Below, in pieces: positions 1-10,376 of a stretch of 64,000 nt of DNA. The notes under the pieces were generated by a model. The model did no database searches and had not been told where the DNA came from. It saw only the letters and a program-made list of their open reading frames with translations. The stretch lies in contig NZ_JACHLZ010000001.1 of NCBI RefSeq assembly GCF_014204755.1, positions 1,798,001-1,862,000 of the forward strand, given 5' to 3'. Position numbers and translations under genes: made by a program. The stretch's first letter is position 1, and every line of letters begins with the position of its first letter. The stretch comes from Brachybacterium aquaticum. Lineage in GTDB: Bacteria > Actinomycetota > Actinomycetes > Actinomycetales > Dermabacteraceae.

Positions 1-911
1 ACGATCCCCCACGTCCGCCGGACCCGGAGGTGCGCTACGACCCGCCGCGGAGCCTGGTCCCCTCCCCCGCCTCCGACCGCCCCTGGCGCACCGGGACGGT
101 GCTCGTGGGCGGGGGCGTGGTGCTGCTGCTCGTGCTGGTGCTCGCGGCGACCTCGGCCGCGACCTGGGTGAACGCCCGTCGCTTCACCGAGGTCCCCGCG
201 ACGACGACGCTCGGTGCCCCGACCTCGCTGTCGGTGGGCAGCACCCTCGGGACCGTGCGGGTACAGCCCTCCGACGAGGTCGACGAAGTCGTGCTGTCCC
301 TCGTGGAGCCCGGCACCACGGTGCCCGCCGCCGAGGGCGACATGGTCCGCGCCCGCATCGAGCGCAGCGGCGGCGCGGACGCGACGGTGGTCCGGGTGAG
401 CCAGCCCGAGGAGTACACCGGCGTGCCCGGGGTGGACCGGGCCCGCGACGTCCTGGTCCTCGTGCCGAGCGGGCACGTGATGGACCTGGACCTGAGCTCC
501 ACCGTGGGCGATGTGGTCGCCGACGGCGAGTTCTCGGCGGTGAACGTGCGCGCCGACGTGGGCGACGTCCACCTCGGACCGGTCTCCGCCCCGGACGGGC
601 TCACCGTCAGCACGGACATCGGCGGGATCGACGTGGAGACCGTCTCCCCCGCCCCGACCTCGGTCGAACTGACCTCCAGCCTCGGGGACGTGTCCCTGCG
701 CCTGCCGGCCGATGCGGGCGGCGAAGTGAGTCTGCTCAGCGAGCTCGGGGACCTGCGGATCGCCGTGGCCGGCACCTCCCGCTGGGGCGTCGAGACCAGC
801 ACCGGGCTCGGCACCGAGCAGATCGATCCCGGCCTCACCGACGGCAGCGGCGCCCCGGTCGGCACGCTCTCAGCGAGGACCGAGACCGGGGACGTGACGA
901 TCACGCGCTGA
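1..911 (+). CDS. Membrane-anchored repeat protein, 5' end missing
   Basis: The reading frame is already open at base 3 with no stop, and the first GTG (base 30) directly abuts a GGAG, too close for a ribosome site, so the gene very likely begins left of the window. After a proline-rich start there is one transmembrane segment (about residues 25-47 counted from the GTG). The rest is a series of short strands with recurring G-D-V/L-type turns (TVGDV, DVGDV, DIGGI, SLGDV, ELGDL, TGDV), the pattern of DUF4097-like beta-helix proteins. The bulk is predicted to lie outside the membrane. Function unknown. It converges on acs across a shared terminator. I am confident it is a gene and unsure of the family name. 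Confidence 0.75.
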   Translation, partial: DPPRPPDPEVRYDPPRSLVPSPASDRPWRTGTVLVGGGVVLLLVLVLAATSAATWVNARRFTEVPATTTLGAPTSLSVGSTLGTVRVQPSDEVDEVVLSLVEPGTTVPAAEGDMVRARIERSGGADATVVRVSQPEEYTGVPGVDRARDVLVLVPSGHVMDLDLSSTVGDVVADGEFSAVNVRADVGDVHLGPVSAPDGLTVSTDIGGIDVETVSPAPTSVELTSSLGDVSLRLPADAGGEVSLLSELGDLRIAVAGTSRWGVETSTGLGTEQIDPGLTDGSGAPVGTLSARTETGDVTITR

Positions 912-964
912 AAGGTCCGACGGCGGGAGATCCCCCTGGCGATGTCTCGCTCGGGCCGCACACA

Positions 965-1002
965 CGAAGGGCGTCCCCTCCACCGGGAGGGGACGCCCTT
1001 CG
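965..1002. terminator. Bidirectional intrinsic terminator
   Basis: Perfect 17-bp inverted repeat (965-981 with 986-1002) and a 4-base loop. The stem ends in AAGG on one strand and CCTT on the other. It lies between the convergent membrane-protein gene and acs and can serve both. Confidence 0.85.
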
Positions 1003-1026
1003 TCGTCGGGCAGGAGCGGACCGGGG

Positions 1027-3006
<1,980 letters not shown>

Positions 3007-3088
3007 CAGCACTCCTGTGTCATGGGGCCCCGGAGCGGCCGGGGCGGGTGGTCGCTGACACCGTATCGCAGGAGACCCACATCACGCG

Positions 3089-3120
3089 CCCGCGGACCGG
3101 GGAGAGATCCGGTCCGCGGG
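3089..3120 (-). terminator. Hairpin downstream of the VOC gene
   Basis: Perfect 12-bp GC-rich inverted repeat (3089-3100 with 3109-3120) with an 8-base loop. It lies between the VOC stop codon and the acs promoter. There is no clear U-tract, so termination is likely but not certain. Confidence 0.6.
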
Positions 3121-3166
3121 AGCGCGGGGTCGCCGAGGGGTCGCCTCTGGGTCTCCAAGGGAGCGC

Positions 3167-3985
3167 TCAGCCCCGTGAGCGCGGGTGGATCTCCAGGTGG
3201 AGGCCGTCGGGGTCGGTGACGTGCACGGCGGTGACCTCCTCACGCACGACTCGCGCCGGGTGGCCGGCGGCGGTGAGGCGCGCGGCGAGCTGCTCGAGGT
3301 CCTCGGCGGTCTCGAAACCGAGGCGCACGAGGGCCACGTCGCCGAACTCGGTGCCGGTGGCGCGCTGGCCCGCGGGCGCGTCGGGGTGCGGGGCGTGGAG
3401 GCCGACGACGCCCGCGCCGGGAGCGGCGAGCGCCTGCCACCACCGGTCGCCGGGGCCGACGGGGGTGAAGCCGAGGGCGGCGAAGAAGCGCACGTCGGCC
3501 TCGCGCTCAGGTCCCTCCTCGCTCGAGCGCACCACGCAGACGGCGAGGCGGGGATCCGCGCCGTCGCCGTCGTGCCCCTCGTAGCCGTAGAGGTCCCTCT
3601 GCTGCTCGTTCAGGGACACGGTCTCGCCGCACGGTCCGACCACGACGCCCTGGCGGCCGTAGGTCTCGTCCCACACCCGCACCTCGAGATCGTGGGCGGC
3701 GAGAGCGTCCGCGGCCTCGTCGGTGCGCTCGACGGCGAGGCACAGCTGGGTCTCGCCGGGCACGGCGCCGGTCTCCGAGCCGTCGGCGCCGTGGACCATG
3801 ACGCGCCCACCGCCGCCCGCGACGAGGGTGGCGAAGTCCTCCCCGGCGGTGGTGACCTCGGCGGCCATGCCGAGGGTGCGCAGGAAGGCGATCATCGCGG
3901 GGGCGTCGGCGCTGAAGCGCAGCGGCAGGACTCCGAGAACCGGCGTGGGGGCCGGGGCTGCAGGCGGATTCGGGTTCTGGATCAT
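3167..3985 (-). CDS. Tandem VOC-domain (glyoxalase-fold) protein
   Basis: 272 aa with two vicinal-oxygen-chelate modules. The first is about residues 10-130 (PLRFSADAPAMIAFLRTLGM to GPCGETVSLNE), the second about 140-270 (ADVRFFAALGFTPV to HVTDPDGLHLEIHP). Proteins like this include dioxygenases, glyoxalases and resistance proteins; the substrate cannot be read from sequence. The ATG is chosen because it overlaps the stop of the upstream RHH gene as TGATG, with AGGAG six bases before it, so translation is probably coupled. The RHH partner suggests that the pair is controlled by its own repressor. Annotation as a VOC family protein is safe; anything more is speculation. Confidence 0.85.
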   Translation of the reverse strand: MIQNPNPPAAPAPTPVLGVLPLRFSADAPAMIAFLRTLGMAAEVTTAGEDFATLVAGGGGRVMVHGADGSETGAVPGETQLCLAVERTDEAADALAAHDLEVRVWDETYGRQGVVVGPCGETVSLNEQQRDLYGYEGHDGDGADPRLAVCVVRSSEEGPEREADVRFFAALGFTPVGPGDRWWQALAAPGAGVVGLHAPHPDAPAGQRATGTEFGDVALVRLGFETAEDLEQLAARLTAAGHPARVVREEVTAVHVTDPDGLHLEIHPRSRG

Positions 3986-4143
3986 CAGGAGCTCCTGGTC
4001 TCGAGGTACTCGGTCAGCGCCCGGCGCACCAGGTCGCTGAGGCTGCTGTTCTCGTCGATCGCGCGATGCTTCACCGCGACCACGAGATCGGGCGGGAGGT
4101 AGACGTTGAACTGGACCTTGGCGGGGGGCGGACCTGCTGCCAT
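3985..4143 (-). CDS. Small ribbon-helix-helix (CopG/Arc-type) DNA-binding protein
   Basis: A 52-aa protein. The core [19 protein letters not shown], then a loop, then [15 protein letters not shown] is the strand-helix-helix pattern of RHH repressors, which bind operators as dimers of dimers. Its TGA overlaps the ATG of the VOC gene (TGATG). The start ATG at 4143 lies six bases after a TAGCAT -10 element, so the mRNA is predicted to be leaderless. A direct repeat and a palindrome fill the promoter spacer and could be its own operator. Alternatively it could be the antitoxin half of a toxin-antitoxin pair, but the VOC partner does not look like a toxin. Length and fold pattern are clear; target and effector are unknown. 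Confidence 0.82.
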   Translation of the reverse strand: MAAGPPPAKVQFNVYLPPDLVVAVKHRAIDENSSLSDLVRRALTEYLETRSS

Positions 4144-4149
4144 GCGAGG

Positions 4150-4178
4150 ATGCTAGCAAGTTCGCAAGCTTGGGGCAA
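4150..4178 (-). promoter_or_regulatory. Promoter of the RHH-VOC operon with operator-like spacer
   Basis: On the minus strand -35 TTGCCC (4178-4173), a 17-bp spacer and -10 TAGCAT (4155-4150) precede the RHH ATG by six bases. Within the spacer GCAAG occurs twice eight bases apart (4156-4160 and 4164-4168), and CAAGCTTG (4165-4172) is a perfect palindrome. Such repeats between -35 and -10 are typical of RHH repressor sites. Confidence 0.7.
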
Positions 4179-4292
4179 CGGGCGGCTCGAGGGCCGCATC
4201 CGGACGATTCCAGGAACGACGAGCCCGCACCTCACCGCCCGCGGCATGGGCGGGTGCGCCGGGCGCGTCCGGTCCGACTACCGTGGTGCACC

Positions 4293-5399
4293 ATGGCCCC
4301 CGATCACGCCGCGCCCTCCCCGACGCTGCTCTCCCCCACCCGCCTCGGCGATCTCGAGCTGCGCAACCGCATCTGGCTCGCCCCCATGTGCCAGTACATG
4401 GTCGAGGAGCAGGACGGCGTGCCCACCGACTGGCATCTCGTGCACCTCGGCGCCCGGGCCGCCGGCGGCTTCGGCCTGATCGTCACCGAGGCCACCGCCG
4501 TCTCCCCCGAGGGCCGCATCAGCCCCCAGGACACCGGGCTGTGGAACGAGGAGCAGGTCGTGGCCTGGTCGCGGATCACCGCGTTCTGCCAGGCGCAGGG
4601 CGCGAAGGTCGCCGTGCAGCTCGCCCACGCCGGGCGCAAGGCCTCCACCTGGCCGAACCTGCCCCGCTTCCGCGGCCGGCGCGGCACCGTGCCCGAGTTC
4701 GCCGCGGGCTGGCGCACCGTCGGCCCCACCTCGGATCCCTTCCCCGGCCTGGACGCCCCGGACGCCCTGTCGAGGCAGGACATCGCCGGCATCGTCGCGG
4801 ACTTCGTCGCGGCGACCGAGCGGGCCGAGCGCGCCGGCTTCGACGCCCTGGAGCTCCACTTCGCCCACGGCTACCTGGTCCACGAGTTCCTCTCACCCCT
4901 GGTGAACACGCGCACCGACGAGTACGGCGGGGACGGCCCCGGCAGGCGCCGGCTCGCCCGGGAGATCGCGAGCGCGGTGCGCGAGCGCTGGCCCGCGGAC
5001 CGGCCGCTCGTGGTGCGGATCAGCGCGACCGACTGGATCGACGGCGGCTGGGACATCGCGCAGTCCGTCGGGCTGGCGCGCGAGCTCGAGGAGGTCGGGA
5101 TCGACGCCCTGCACGTCTCCACCGGCGGCGCGGTGATCGCGGACATCGCGGTGGGGCCCGAGTACCAGGTGGGCTTCGCCCGCACCCTGCGCGATGCGGT
5201 CTCCACGCCCGTCGCGGCCGTGGGCCTGATCACCGACCCGGCCGGGGCGCAGGTGGTGCTGGACCGGGGCGATGCGGACTTCGTGGCCGTCGGCCGCGCG
5301 GCGCTGCGGGAGCCGGGCTGGCCCCAGCGCGCCGCCCACGAGCTCGGGGTGCGCGACGCCTCCCTGTACCCCGGCGCCTACCGTCGGGGCTCGTGGTGA
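4293..5399 (+). CDS. Old yellow enzyme family NADH:flavin oxidoreductase (YqjM-type)
   Basis: 368 aa, FMN-dependent ene-reductase fold (TIM barrel) reducing activated C=C bonds with NAD(P)H. Diagnostic stretches are APMCQYM near residue 35 (the redox-sensing cysteine of the YqjM class), QLAHAGRKAS, the paired region FAHGYLVHEFLSPLVNTRTDEYGG, and the phosphate-binding end VAVGRAALREP. The physiological substrate is unknown. The ATG is placed at 4293 from the family N terminus; TACCGT (4279-4284) lies eight bases upstream and no Shine-Dalgarno is present, suggesting a leaderless message. It is followed after seven bases by the adenylate-forming-like gene, presumably the same transcript. Confidence 0.93.
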   Translation: MAPDHAAPSPTLLSPTRLGDLELRNRIWLAPMCQYMVEEQDGVPTDWHLVHLGARAAGGFGLIVTEATAVSPEGRISPQDTGLWNEEQVVAWSRITAFCQAQGAKVAVQLAHAGRKASTWPNLPRFRGRRGTVPEFAAGWRTVGPTSDPFPGLDAPDALSRQDIAGIVADFVAATERAERAGFDALELHFAHGYLVHEFLSPLVNTRTDEYGGDGPGRRRLAREIASAVRERWPADRPLVVRISATDWIDGGWDIAQSVGLARELEEVGIDALHVSTGGAVIADIAVGPEYQVGFARTLRDAVSTPVAAVGLITDPAGAQVVLDRGDADFVAVGRAALREPGWPQRAAHELGVRDASLYPGAYRRGSW

Positions 5400-5406
5400 G
5401 CGCGGG

Positions 5407-6576
5407 ATGAGCCTGCGGGGCCGGGCGGGCCGCGGCATCGACGTGGCCGCGGTGCTGCGCGCCCGGCTCGGCACCCGCGCGCGCAGCGTCGTCCTCGTGG
5501 ACCGCCAGGGCATGCTCACCGGGCAGGACCTGCTGGACCTCGTGCGCCTGCGCCGGGAGCACCCCCGCCACGGCCTCCTGCATGGCCCCGCCCATCCCGC
5601 AGCACGCACCGTCGCGCACCTCCCGGCCGCCCAGGATCCTGGCGCCCTGTCGGCGACCGCGCCGCTGCGCCAGGTGCTGGTCGCGGTGCTCGCGGCCGAC
5701 GGGGAGGTGGTGCTGCGCTCGAGTGGGAGCACCGGCGCACCCCGGCTCCAGCGCCGCGGACCGCTCACCCCCGCTCAGCTGCGCTGCCTGCTCGACCTCG
5801 GCCGGCGCGTCGGGCTGCGCCGCGGACGCCTGGTCGCCTGCCTCGCCCCGGGGGTCCACGGCCACGGACTGCTGCTCGCCCTCGGCGCGCTCGCGGTGGG
5901 CGCACCGCTGGTGGACCTCGCCCACCTGCCCGCCGCGGACCGCATCGCCCTGCTGCACCGCACCTCCCCCGACCTGCTCACCGGCGCGCCCGTGCACCTC
6001 GCGGCGCTGCTGCGCGCGGAGCAGGCGCTGGTGCGCGGACGGCCGCTCGCGATCCCCCGCATCGTCTCCGGCTCCGGACCCCTCACCGAGGAGCTGCGGG
6101 CAGACCTCTCCCGTCACTTCCGCGCCCGGGTCCACGACGTGTACGGCACCACCGAGACCGGGCCGCTGAGCGTGGACGGGCGTCCGCTGCGCGGGGTGCA
6201 CCTGCGCGAGCTCGAGGGGCTGCTCGTGGCCCGCACCCCCTTCACCGCAGGCCGCGAGCTGGTCACCGACCGCGGGGAGCTCGCCGGGGGCGAGAGGGTG
6301 CGTGTGCTCGGCCGGGCCGATGCGACGCTCACCGCGGGCGGGCGCCTGCCTGATCCGCCAGCCACCCTGCGGGTGCTGCGCGCGCATCCCGCGGTCGGCT
6401 CCGCACGGCTGCTCGTCGAGGCCGACGAGCGCACCGGGGTGCACACCCTCGCCGAGGTCGTGCTGGACCCGTCGGCCGCCCGGACGACGGCGGTGAGCCC
6501 GGAGGATCTGCGGGCGCTGGTGCACGACCGGCTCGGCGCCTCCGCCGTGCCCGACGGGTTCCGCCTGCTGCGCTGA
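5407..6576 (+). CDS. Short ANL-superfamily (AMP-binding) protein without the C-terminal lysine motif
   Basis: 389 aa. The [14 protein letters not shown] segment (about residue 105) is the P-loop of acyl-CoA synthetases, and YGTTETG (about residue 248) is their adenylate motif. Family members are normally 500 aa or more and end with a P-x-T-x-x-G-K motif carrying the catalytic lysine. This protein stops at VPDGFRLLR, exactly where that motif should start, and the other frames downstream do not restore it. It may bind or adenylate a substrate but lack the second half-reaction, or depend on a partner. It follows the ene-reductase by seven bases. The fold is well supported; the function is not. 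Confidence 0.8.
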   Translation: MSLRGRAGRGIDVAAVLRARLGTRARSVVLVDRQGMLTGQDLLDLVRLRREHPRHGLLHGPAHPAARTVAHLPAAQDPGALSATAPLRQVLVAVLAADGEVVLRSSGSTGAPRLQRRGPLTPAQLRCLLDLGRRVGLRRGRLVACLAPGVHGHGLLLALGALAVGAPLVDLAHLPAADRIALLHRTSPDLLTGAPVHLAALLRAEQALVRGRPLAIPRIVSGSGPLTEELRADLSRHFRARVHDVYGTTETGPLSVDGRPLRGVHLRELEGLLVARTPFTAGRELVTDRGELAGGERVRVLGRADATLTAGGRLPDPPATLRVLRAHPAVGSARLLVEADERTGVHTLAEVVLDPSAARTTAVSPEDLRALVHDRLGASAVPDGFRLLR

Positions 6577-6611
6577 CGGGGCCCGCCGGGATCCTCAGCA
6601 GTCGGAAGTGC

Positions 6612-8006
6612 TCAGCAGTCGGGGACGCTGACCGGGACGGCCGTGACGGCGAGGCCGCCCATGGCGGTCTCCTTGTAGCGCTCGTGCATGTCCTTGCCGG
6701 TCTGGCGCATCGTCTCGATGACGGTGTCGAGCGAGATGAAGTGCTCGCCCGTGCCCCGCAGCGCGAAGCGGGCGGCCGTGATCGCCTTGACCGCCGCCAT
6801 GGCGTTGCGCTCGATGCACGGCACCTGCACGAGGCCGCCGACGGGATCGCAGGTCAGCCCCAGGTTGTGCTCCATCGCGATCTCAGCCGCGTTCTCGACC
6901 TGGGCGGGCTTGCCGCCCATCGCCTCGCACAGTGCCGCGGCCGCCATCGAGCAGGCCGAGCCGACCTCGCCCTGGCAGCCCACCTCGGCGCCCGAGATGG
7001 AGGCGTGCTCCTTGTAGAGCGAGCCGATCGCCCCGGCGGTGAGCAGGAAGCGCACCGCGATCTCGTCGGGGTCCACGCCCTCGATGTAGTGGGTGGCGAA
7101 GTACAGCACGGCCGGGATGATGCCGGCCGCGCCATTGGTGGGTGCGGTGACGACACGGCCACCGGCGGCGTTCTCCTCGTTCACGGCGAGCGCGGCGAGG
7201 GAGACCCACTCGAAGGAGTTCATCGGCAGGTGCACCGGGTCCTCGGCGGAGAGCGAGTCGTACCAGGAGGCGGCGCGGCGCTTGACCTCGAGCCCGCCGG
7301 GCAGGATCCCCGAGGTGCGGGTACCGCGCTCGATGCAGTCCTGCATGGTGCGCCAGATCGTCAGCAGGCCCGAGCGGATCTCCTCGTCGCTGCGCCACTG
7401 CCGCTCCCGCAGCAGCATCGCCTCGGAGATCGAGATGCCGCGGTCCTCGCACACGCGCAGCAGCTCCGCACCGGTGGTGAAGATGGTGCGGCCCTCGTCC
7501 TCGGCGGCGACCTCCGCGATCGAGCGGTCCATGTCCGCCTCGTCCACGACGAAGCCGCCGCCCACGGAGAACATCGGCCGACGCCGCAGCTCGTTCCCGT
7601 CCGCGTCCTGGGCGATGAAGGTCATGCCGTTGGAGTGCTGGGGCAGGAAGGTCAGCGGGTGCAGCACGATGCTCGAGGGGCGCAGGCTCACCTCGCGCGT
7701 GCCGTCCAGCAGCAGCCCGCCCTCGGCCTCGATCCGTGCGACGCGCTCGCGCCCGGCGACGGGATCGACGGTCTCGGGATCCGCGCCCTCCAGGCCCATC
7801 ACCACCGCATCGAGGGTGCCGTGACCGGCGCCGGTCGCGGCGAGGGAGCCGTACAGATGCACCTCGACCCCGGCCACGCGCGGGCCGATCCCGGGGTCGG
7901 CGAGGACCTCACGGGCGAACTGGGCGGCGGCGCGCATCGGGCCCACGGTGTGGGAGCTCGACGGGCCGATGCCGATCTTGAACATGTCGAAGGTGCTGAT
8001 GCTCAC
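6612..8006 (-). CDS. sdaA: L-serine ammonia-lyase, iron-sulfur type, single chain
   Basis: Converts L-serine to pyruvate and ammonia with a [4Fe-4S] cluster. 464 aa, the length of single-chain bacterial enzymes. The N-terminal signature [16 protein letters not shown] and the cluster region ([19 protein letters not shown], then [19 protein letters not shown]) are intact. The last residue is a cysteine (SVPDC), as in enzymes where the C-terminal Cys reaches into the active site and caps the cluster. I start at the GTG that gives the family N terminus; a GTG at 8042 in the same frame would add 12 residues, and the only Shine-Dalgarno (GAGGAG) is rather far from 8006. A 10-bp duplicate of the last codons and stop follows the gene. 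Confidence 0.93.
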   Translation of the reverse strand: MSISTFDMFKIGIGPSSSHTVGPMRAAAQFAREVLADPGIGPRVAGVEVHLYGSLAATGAGHGTLDAVVMGLEGADPETVDPVAGRERVARIEAEGGLLLDGTREVSLRPSSIVLHPLTFLPQHSNGMTFIAQDADGNELRRRPMFSVGGGFVVDEADMDRSIAEVAAEDEGRTIFTTGAELLRVCEDRGISISEAMLLRERQWRSDEEIRSGLLTIWRTMQDCIERGTRTSGILPGGLEVKRRAASWYDSLSAEDPVHLPMNSFEWVSLAALAVNEENAAGGRVVTAPTNGAAGIIPAVLYFATHYIEGVDPDEIAVRFLLTAGAIGSLYKEHASISGAEVGCQGEVGSACSMAAAALCEAMGGKPAQVENAAEIAMEHNLGLTCDPVGGLVQVPCIERNAMAAVKAITAARFALRGTGEHFISLDTVIETMRQTGKDMHERYKETAMGGLAVTAVPVSVPDC

Positions 8007-8087
8007 GGTGGGGATGCGTCTCCTCGACGTCGGTGTCGTCACTCGTCACGGATGCCGGCGCCCGGGATCAGGGCCGGGGCGCGGCTC

Positions 8088-9821
8088 TCATCGTCCCCCG
8101 CGGCGGCGGGGGGAGCGGGTCGGCGCGCCGGAGCGCCCGCGGCCGCCGCCCTTGCCGGTGCCGCTGCTGCCGGCACCGCCCTTGTCGGTGCCCCTGCCGG
8201 TGCCGCCCTTGCCCTGGGAGCCTCCGCGACCGCCGGTGGAGCTTCCGCGACCGCCGGTGGAGCCCCCGTCGGCCGACGGACGACCCCGGCCGGCGCTCCC
8301 CCGGCCGGACTGCCCGCGGGCGCCCTGGCCGCTGCCCGAGCCGCCGCGCCCCGCGGCGCCGCGCCCGCCGCTCGAGGCGCCGCGCGCCCCACGGCCGCCG
8401 CTCGACGCGCCGCGCTGGCCGCCGCTGCGCGGGCCGCCACCGCGCTGACCACCGCCGCCGCGGCGGGGGGACTCACCGGAAGCGTCCTCCTCCCAGGAGG
8501 CGCGCCGCTCCTCGTTGGCGCGGCGCTCCTCGGCCTTGCGCTGGTCGGCGCCGCGGGCGCGGGAGAGGTCGAGCTTGCGCGGGGCGCCCTTGTACTTCAC
8601 GAGCGCCGGGTCCTCGACGGGCTCCCCGGCCGGGGTACGGCCGCCGAGCTCGGCGAGCGCGGGGTTCTCCGCGTCCTCGACGTCCTCGGCCCACGTCGGT
8701 TCGACCTCGGCCTCCTCGAGGATCCGCCGGGTGGCGCGGGTCTGATGCGGCAGGGCGAGGGTGACCACGCTGCCGGCAGCGCCGGCGCGGGCGGTGCGGC
8801 CACTGCGGTGGACGTACTCCTTGACATCGTCCGAGGGGTCCACGTGCACCACCATCGTGACGTCGTCGATGTGCAGGCCGCGGGCGGCGACATCGGTCGC
8901 GACCAGCACCGGGAAGGCGCCCTGACGGAAGCCTGCCAGCACGTTCGTGCGCAGGCCCTGCTGCTTGCTGCCGTGCAGCGCCGCGGCGGGGATGCCCACC
9001 TCGATGAGCTCTTGCGCGACGCGCTCGGCACCGAGCTGGGTGCGGGTGAACATCAGGGTGCGGCCCTCGCGGGCGCCGAGCTGCGCGGTGACCGCACGCT
9101 TGGCCGACGGCGCGATCGCGAGGACGGTGTGGTCCATGGTCTTCACAGCCGCGGTGACCGGGGTGGTCTCGTGGCTGACAGGGTCGACGAGGAAGGCATC
9201 GACGATCTGCTCGACCTGGCCGTCCAGCGTCGCGGAGAAGAGCATCTTCTGGGTGCCCATGGGGACAGCGGCGAGGATGTCGTGCACGTCGGGCAGGAAG
9301 CCGAGGTCGGCCATGTGGTCCGCCTCGTCGATGACGGTGGTCTCCACCAGGTCCAGCTGCAGCGCCCCGCGCTCGGCGAGGTCGATCAGCCGGCCCGGGG
9401 TCGCCACCACGATCTCGACCCCGCGCGCGACCGCGTCGGCCTGCTTCTCGATGTTCATGCCTCCCGCGACGAGCTGGGCGCGGAGGCCGACGGCCCGGGC
9501 GAAGGGATGGATGGTGTCCACGACCTGCACGGCGAGCTCGCGGGTGGGGACGAGGACCACGCCGAGCGGCCTGCGGCGGTGGACCCTGCGGCCGCGGAAG
9601 CGGGAGGTCATCGCCAGGGTGAAGGCGAGGGTCTTGCCGGAGCCGGTCTCGGCGCGGGCGAGGACGTCGCGGCCGGCGAGCGCATCGGGCAGGATCGCGG
9701 ACTGGATCTCGAAGGCCCGCTCGAGCCCCTGCTCCGCCAGGACGCCGAGGAGCTCGTCGGGCAGGGCCATGTCCTCGAACCGCTCCGAGGAGTGGGCTGA
9801 GCGGCGACGGGCCTTGGGCAT
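8088..9821 (-). CDS. DEAD-box RNA helicase with RGG-rich tail
   Basis: 577 aa. Helicase core about residues 20-385 with all motifs: AETGSGKT (I), PTRELAVQ (Ia), TPGRLIDL (Ib), VIDEADHM (II), FSAT (III), VATDVAARGL (V), HRSGRTARAG (VI). After a basic linker the last ~120 residues are almost pure Gly, Arg, Ser and Thr with repeated SGGRGARGASSGGRG and STGGRG units, a low-complexity RNA-binding tail typical of actinobacterial RhlE/DeaD-like helicases. Likely role: unwinding structured RNA in ribosome assembly, mRNA decay or cold adaptation. Start fixed by AGGAGG six bases before the ATG. Divergent from panD. Confidence 0.95.
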   Translation of the reverse strand: MPKARRRSAHSSERFEDMALPDELLGVLAEQGLERAFEIQSAILPDALAGRDVLARAETGSGKTLAFTLAMTSRFRGRRVHRRRPLGVVLVPTRELAVQVVDTIHPFARAVGLRAQLVAGGMNIEKQADAVARGVEIVVATPGRLIDLAERGALQLDLVETTVIDEADHMADLGFLPDVHDILAAVPMGTQKMLFSATLDGQVEQIVDAFLVDPVSHETTPVTAAVKTMDHTVLAIAPSAKRAVTAQLGAREGRTLMFTRTQLGAERVAQELIEVGIPAAALHGSKQQGLRTNVLAGFRQGAFPVLVATDVAARGLHIDDVTMVVHVDPSDDVKEYVHRSGRTARAGAAGSVVTLALPHQTRATRRILEEAEVEPTWAEDVEDAENPALAELGGRTPAGEPVEDPALVKYKGAPRKLDLSRARGADQRKAEERRANEERRASWEEDASGESPRRGGGGQRGGGPRSGGQRGASSGGRGARGASSGGRGAAGRGGSGSGQGARGQSGRGSAGRGRPSADGGSTGGRGSSTGGRGGSQGKGGTGRGTDKGGAGSSGTGKGGGRGRSGAPTRSPRRRGGR

Positions 9822-9890
9822 AGTGATCCTCCTGACGAAAACTGACACTCCCATCATCCAGCATGGCGCAGCAGTGGGAGAATGGGGGCG

Positions 9891-10316
9891 ATGTTGCGCA
9901 CTCTGATGACCTCGAAGATCCACCGGGCCACCGTCACGCAGGCAGACCTGCACTATGTCGGCTCGGTGACGATCGACCCTGCCCTCACCGAGGCCGCGGG
10001 GCTCGTCGAGCACGAGCAGGTCACGATCGTGGACATCGCCAACGGCAACCGCCTGACCACCTATGTGATCGAGGGCGAGCGCGACAGCGGCGTGATCGGC
10101 ATCAACGGCGCCGCCGCCCACCTCGTCTCCCCCGGCGACCTCGTGATCATCATGGCCTACGGCCAGCTGGACGAGTCCGAGGTCGCCGCCCACCGCCCGC
10201 GCGTGGTGCACGTGGACGAGAACAATCGCATCGTCGCGCTCGGGAACGACGGCGCCGAGCCCGTCCCCGGGATGGCCGACCAGATCGGCGGACGCACGAG
10301 CGCCGGCCTCCGCTGA
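9891..10316 (+). CDS. panD: Aspartate 1-decarboxylase proenzyme
   Basis: Makes beta-alanine from L-aspartate for pantothenate and CoA synthesis. 141 aa. The conserved HYVGSVTID stretch contains the Gly-Ser bond at which the precursor cleaves itself to form the pyruvoyl group; [20 protein letters not shown] is the other family block. The standard N terminus [20 protein letters not shown] fixes the start at the second in-frame ATG (9891). GAGAAT (9878-9883) seven bases upstream may be the -10 of a leaderless transcript. Other pantothenate genes are not adjacent. Confidence 0.96.
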   Translation: MLRTLMTSKIHRATVTQADLHYVGSVTIDPALTEAAGLVEHEQVTIVDIANGNRLTTYVIEGERDSGVIGINGAAAHLVSPGDLVIIMAYGQLDESEVAAHRPRVVHVDENNRIVALGNDGAEPVPGMADQIGGRTSAGLR

Positions 10317-10376
10317 CCTGATCAGCACCTCCCGGGATAGGCTCCGCAGCCCCCGTTCGAGGCTCAGGACACCCCG

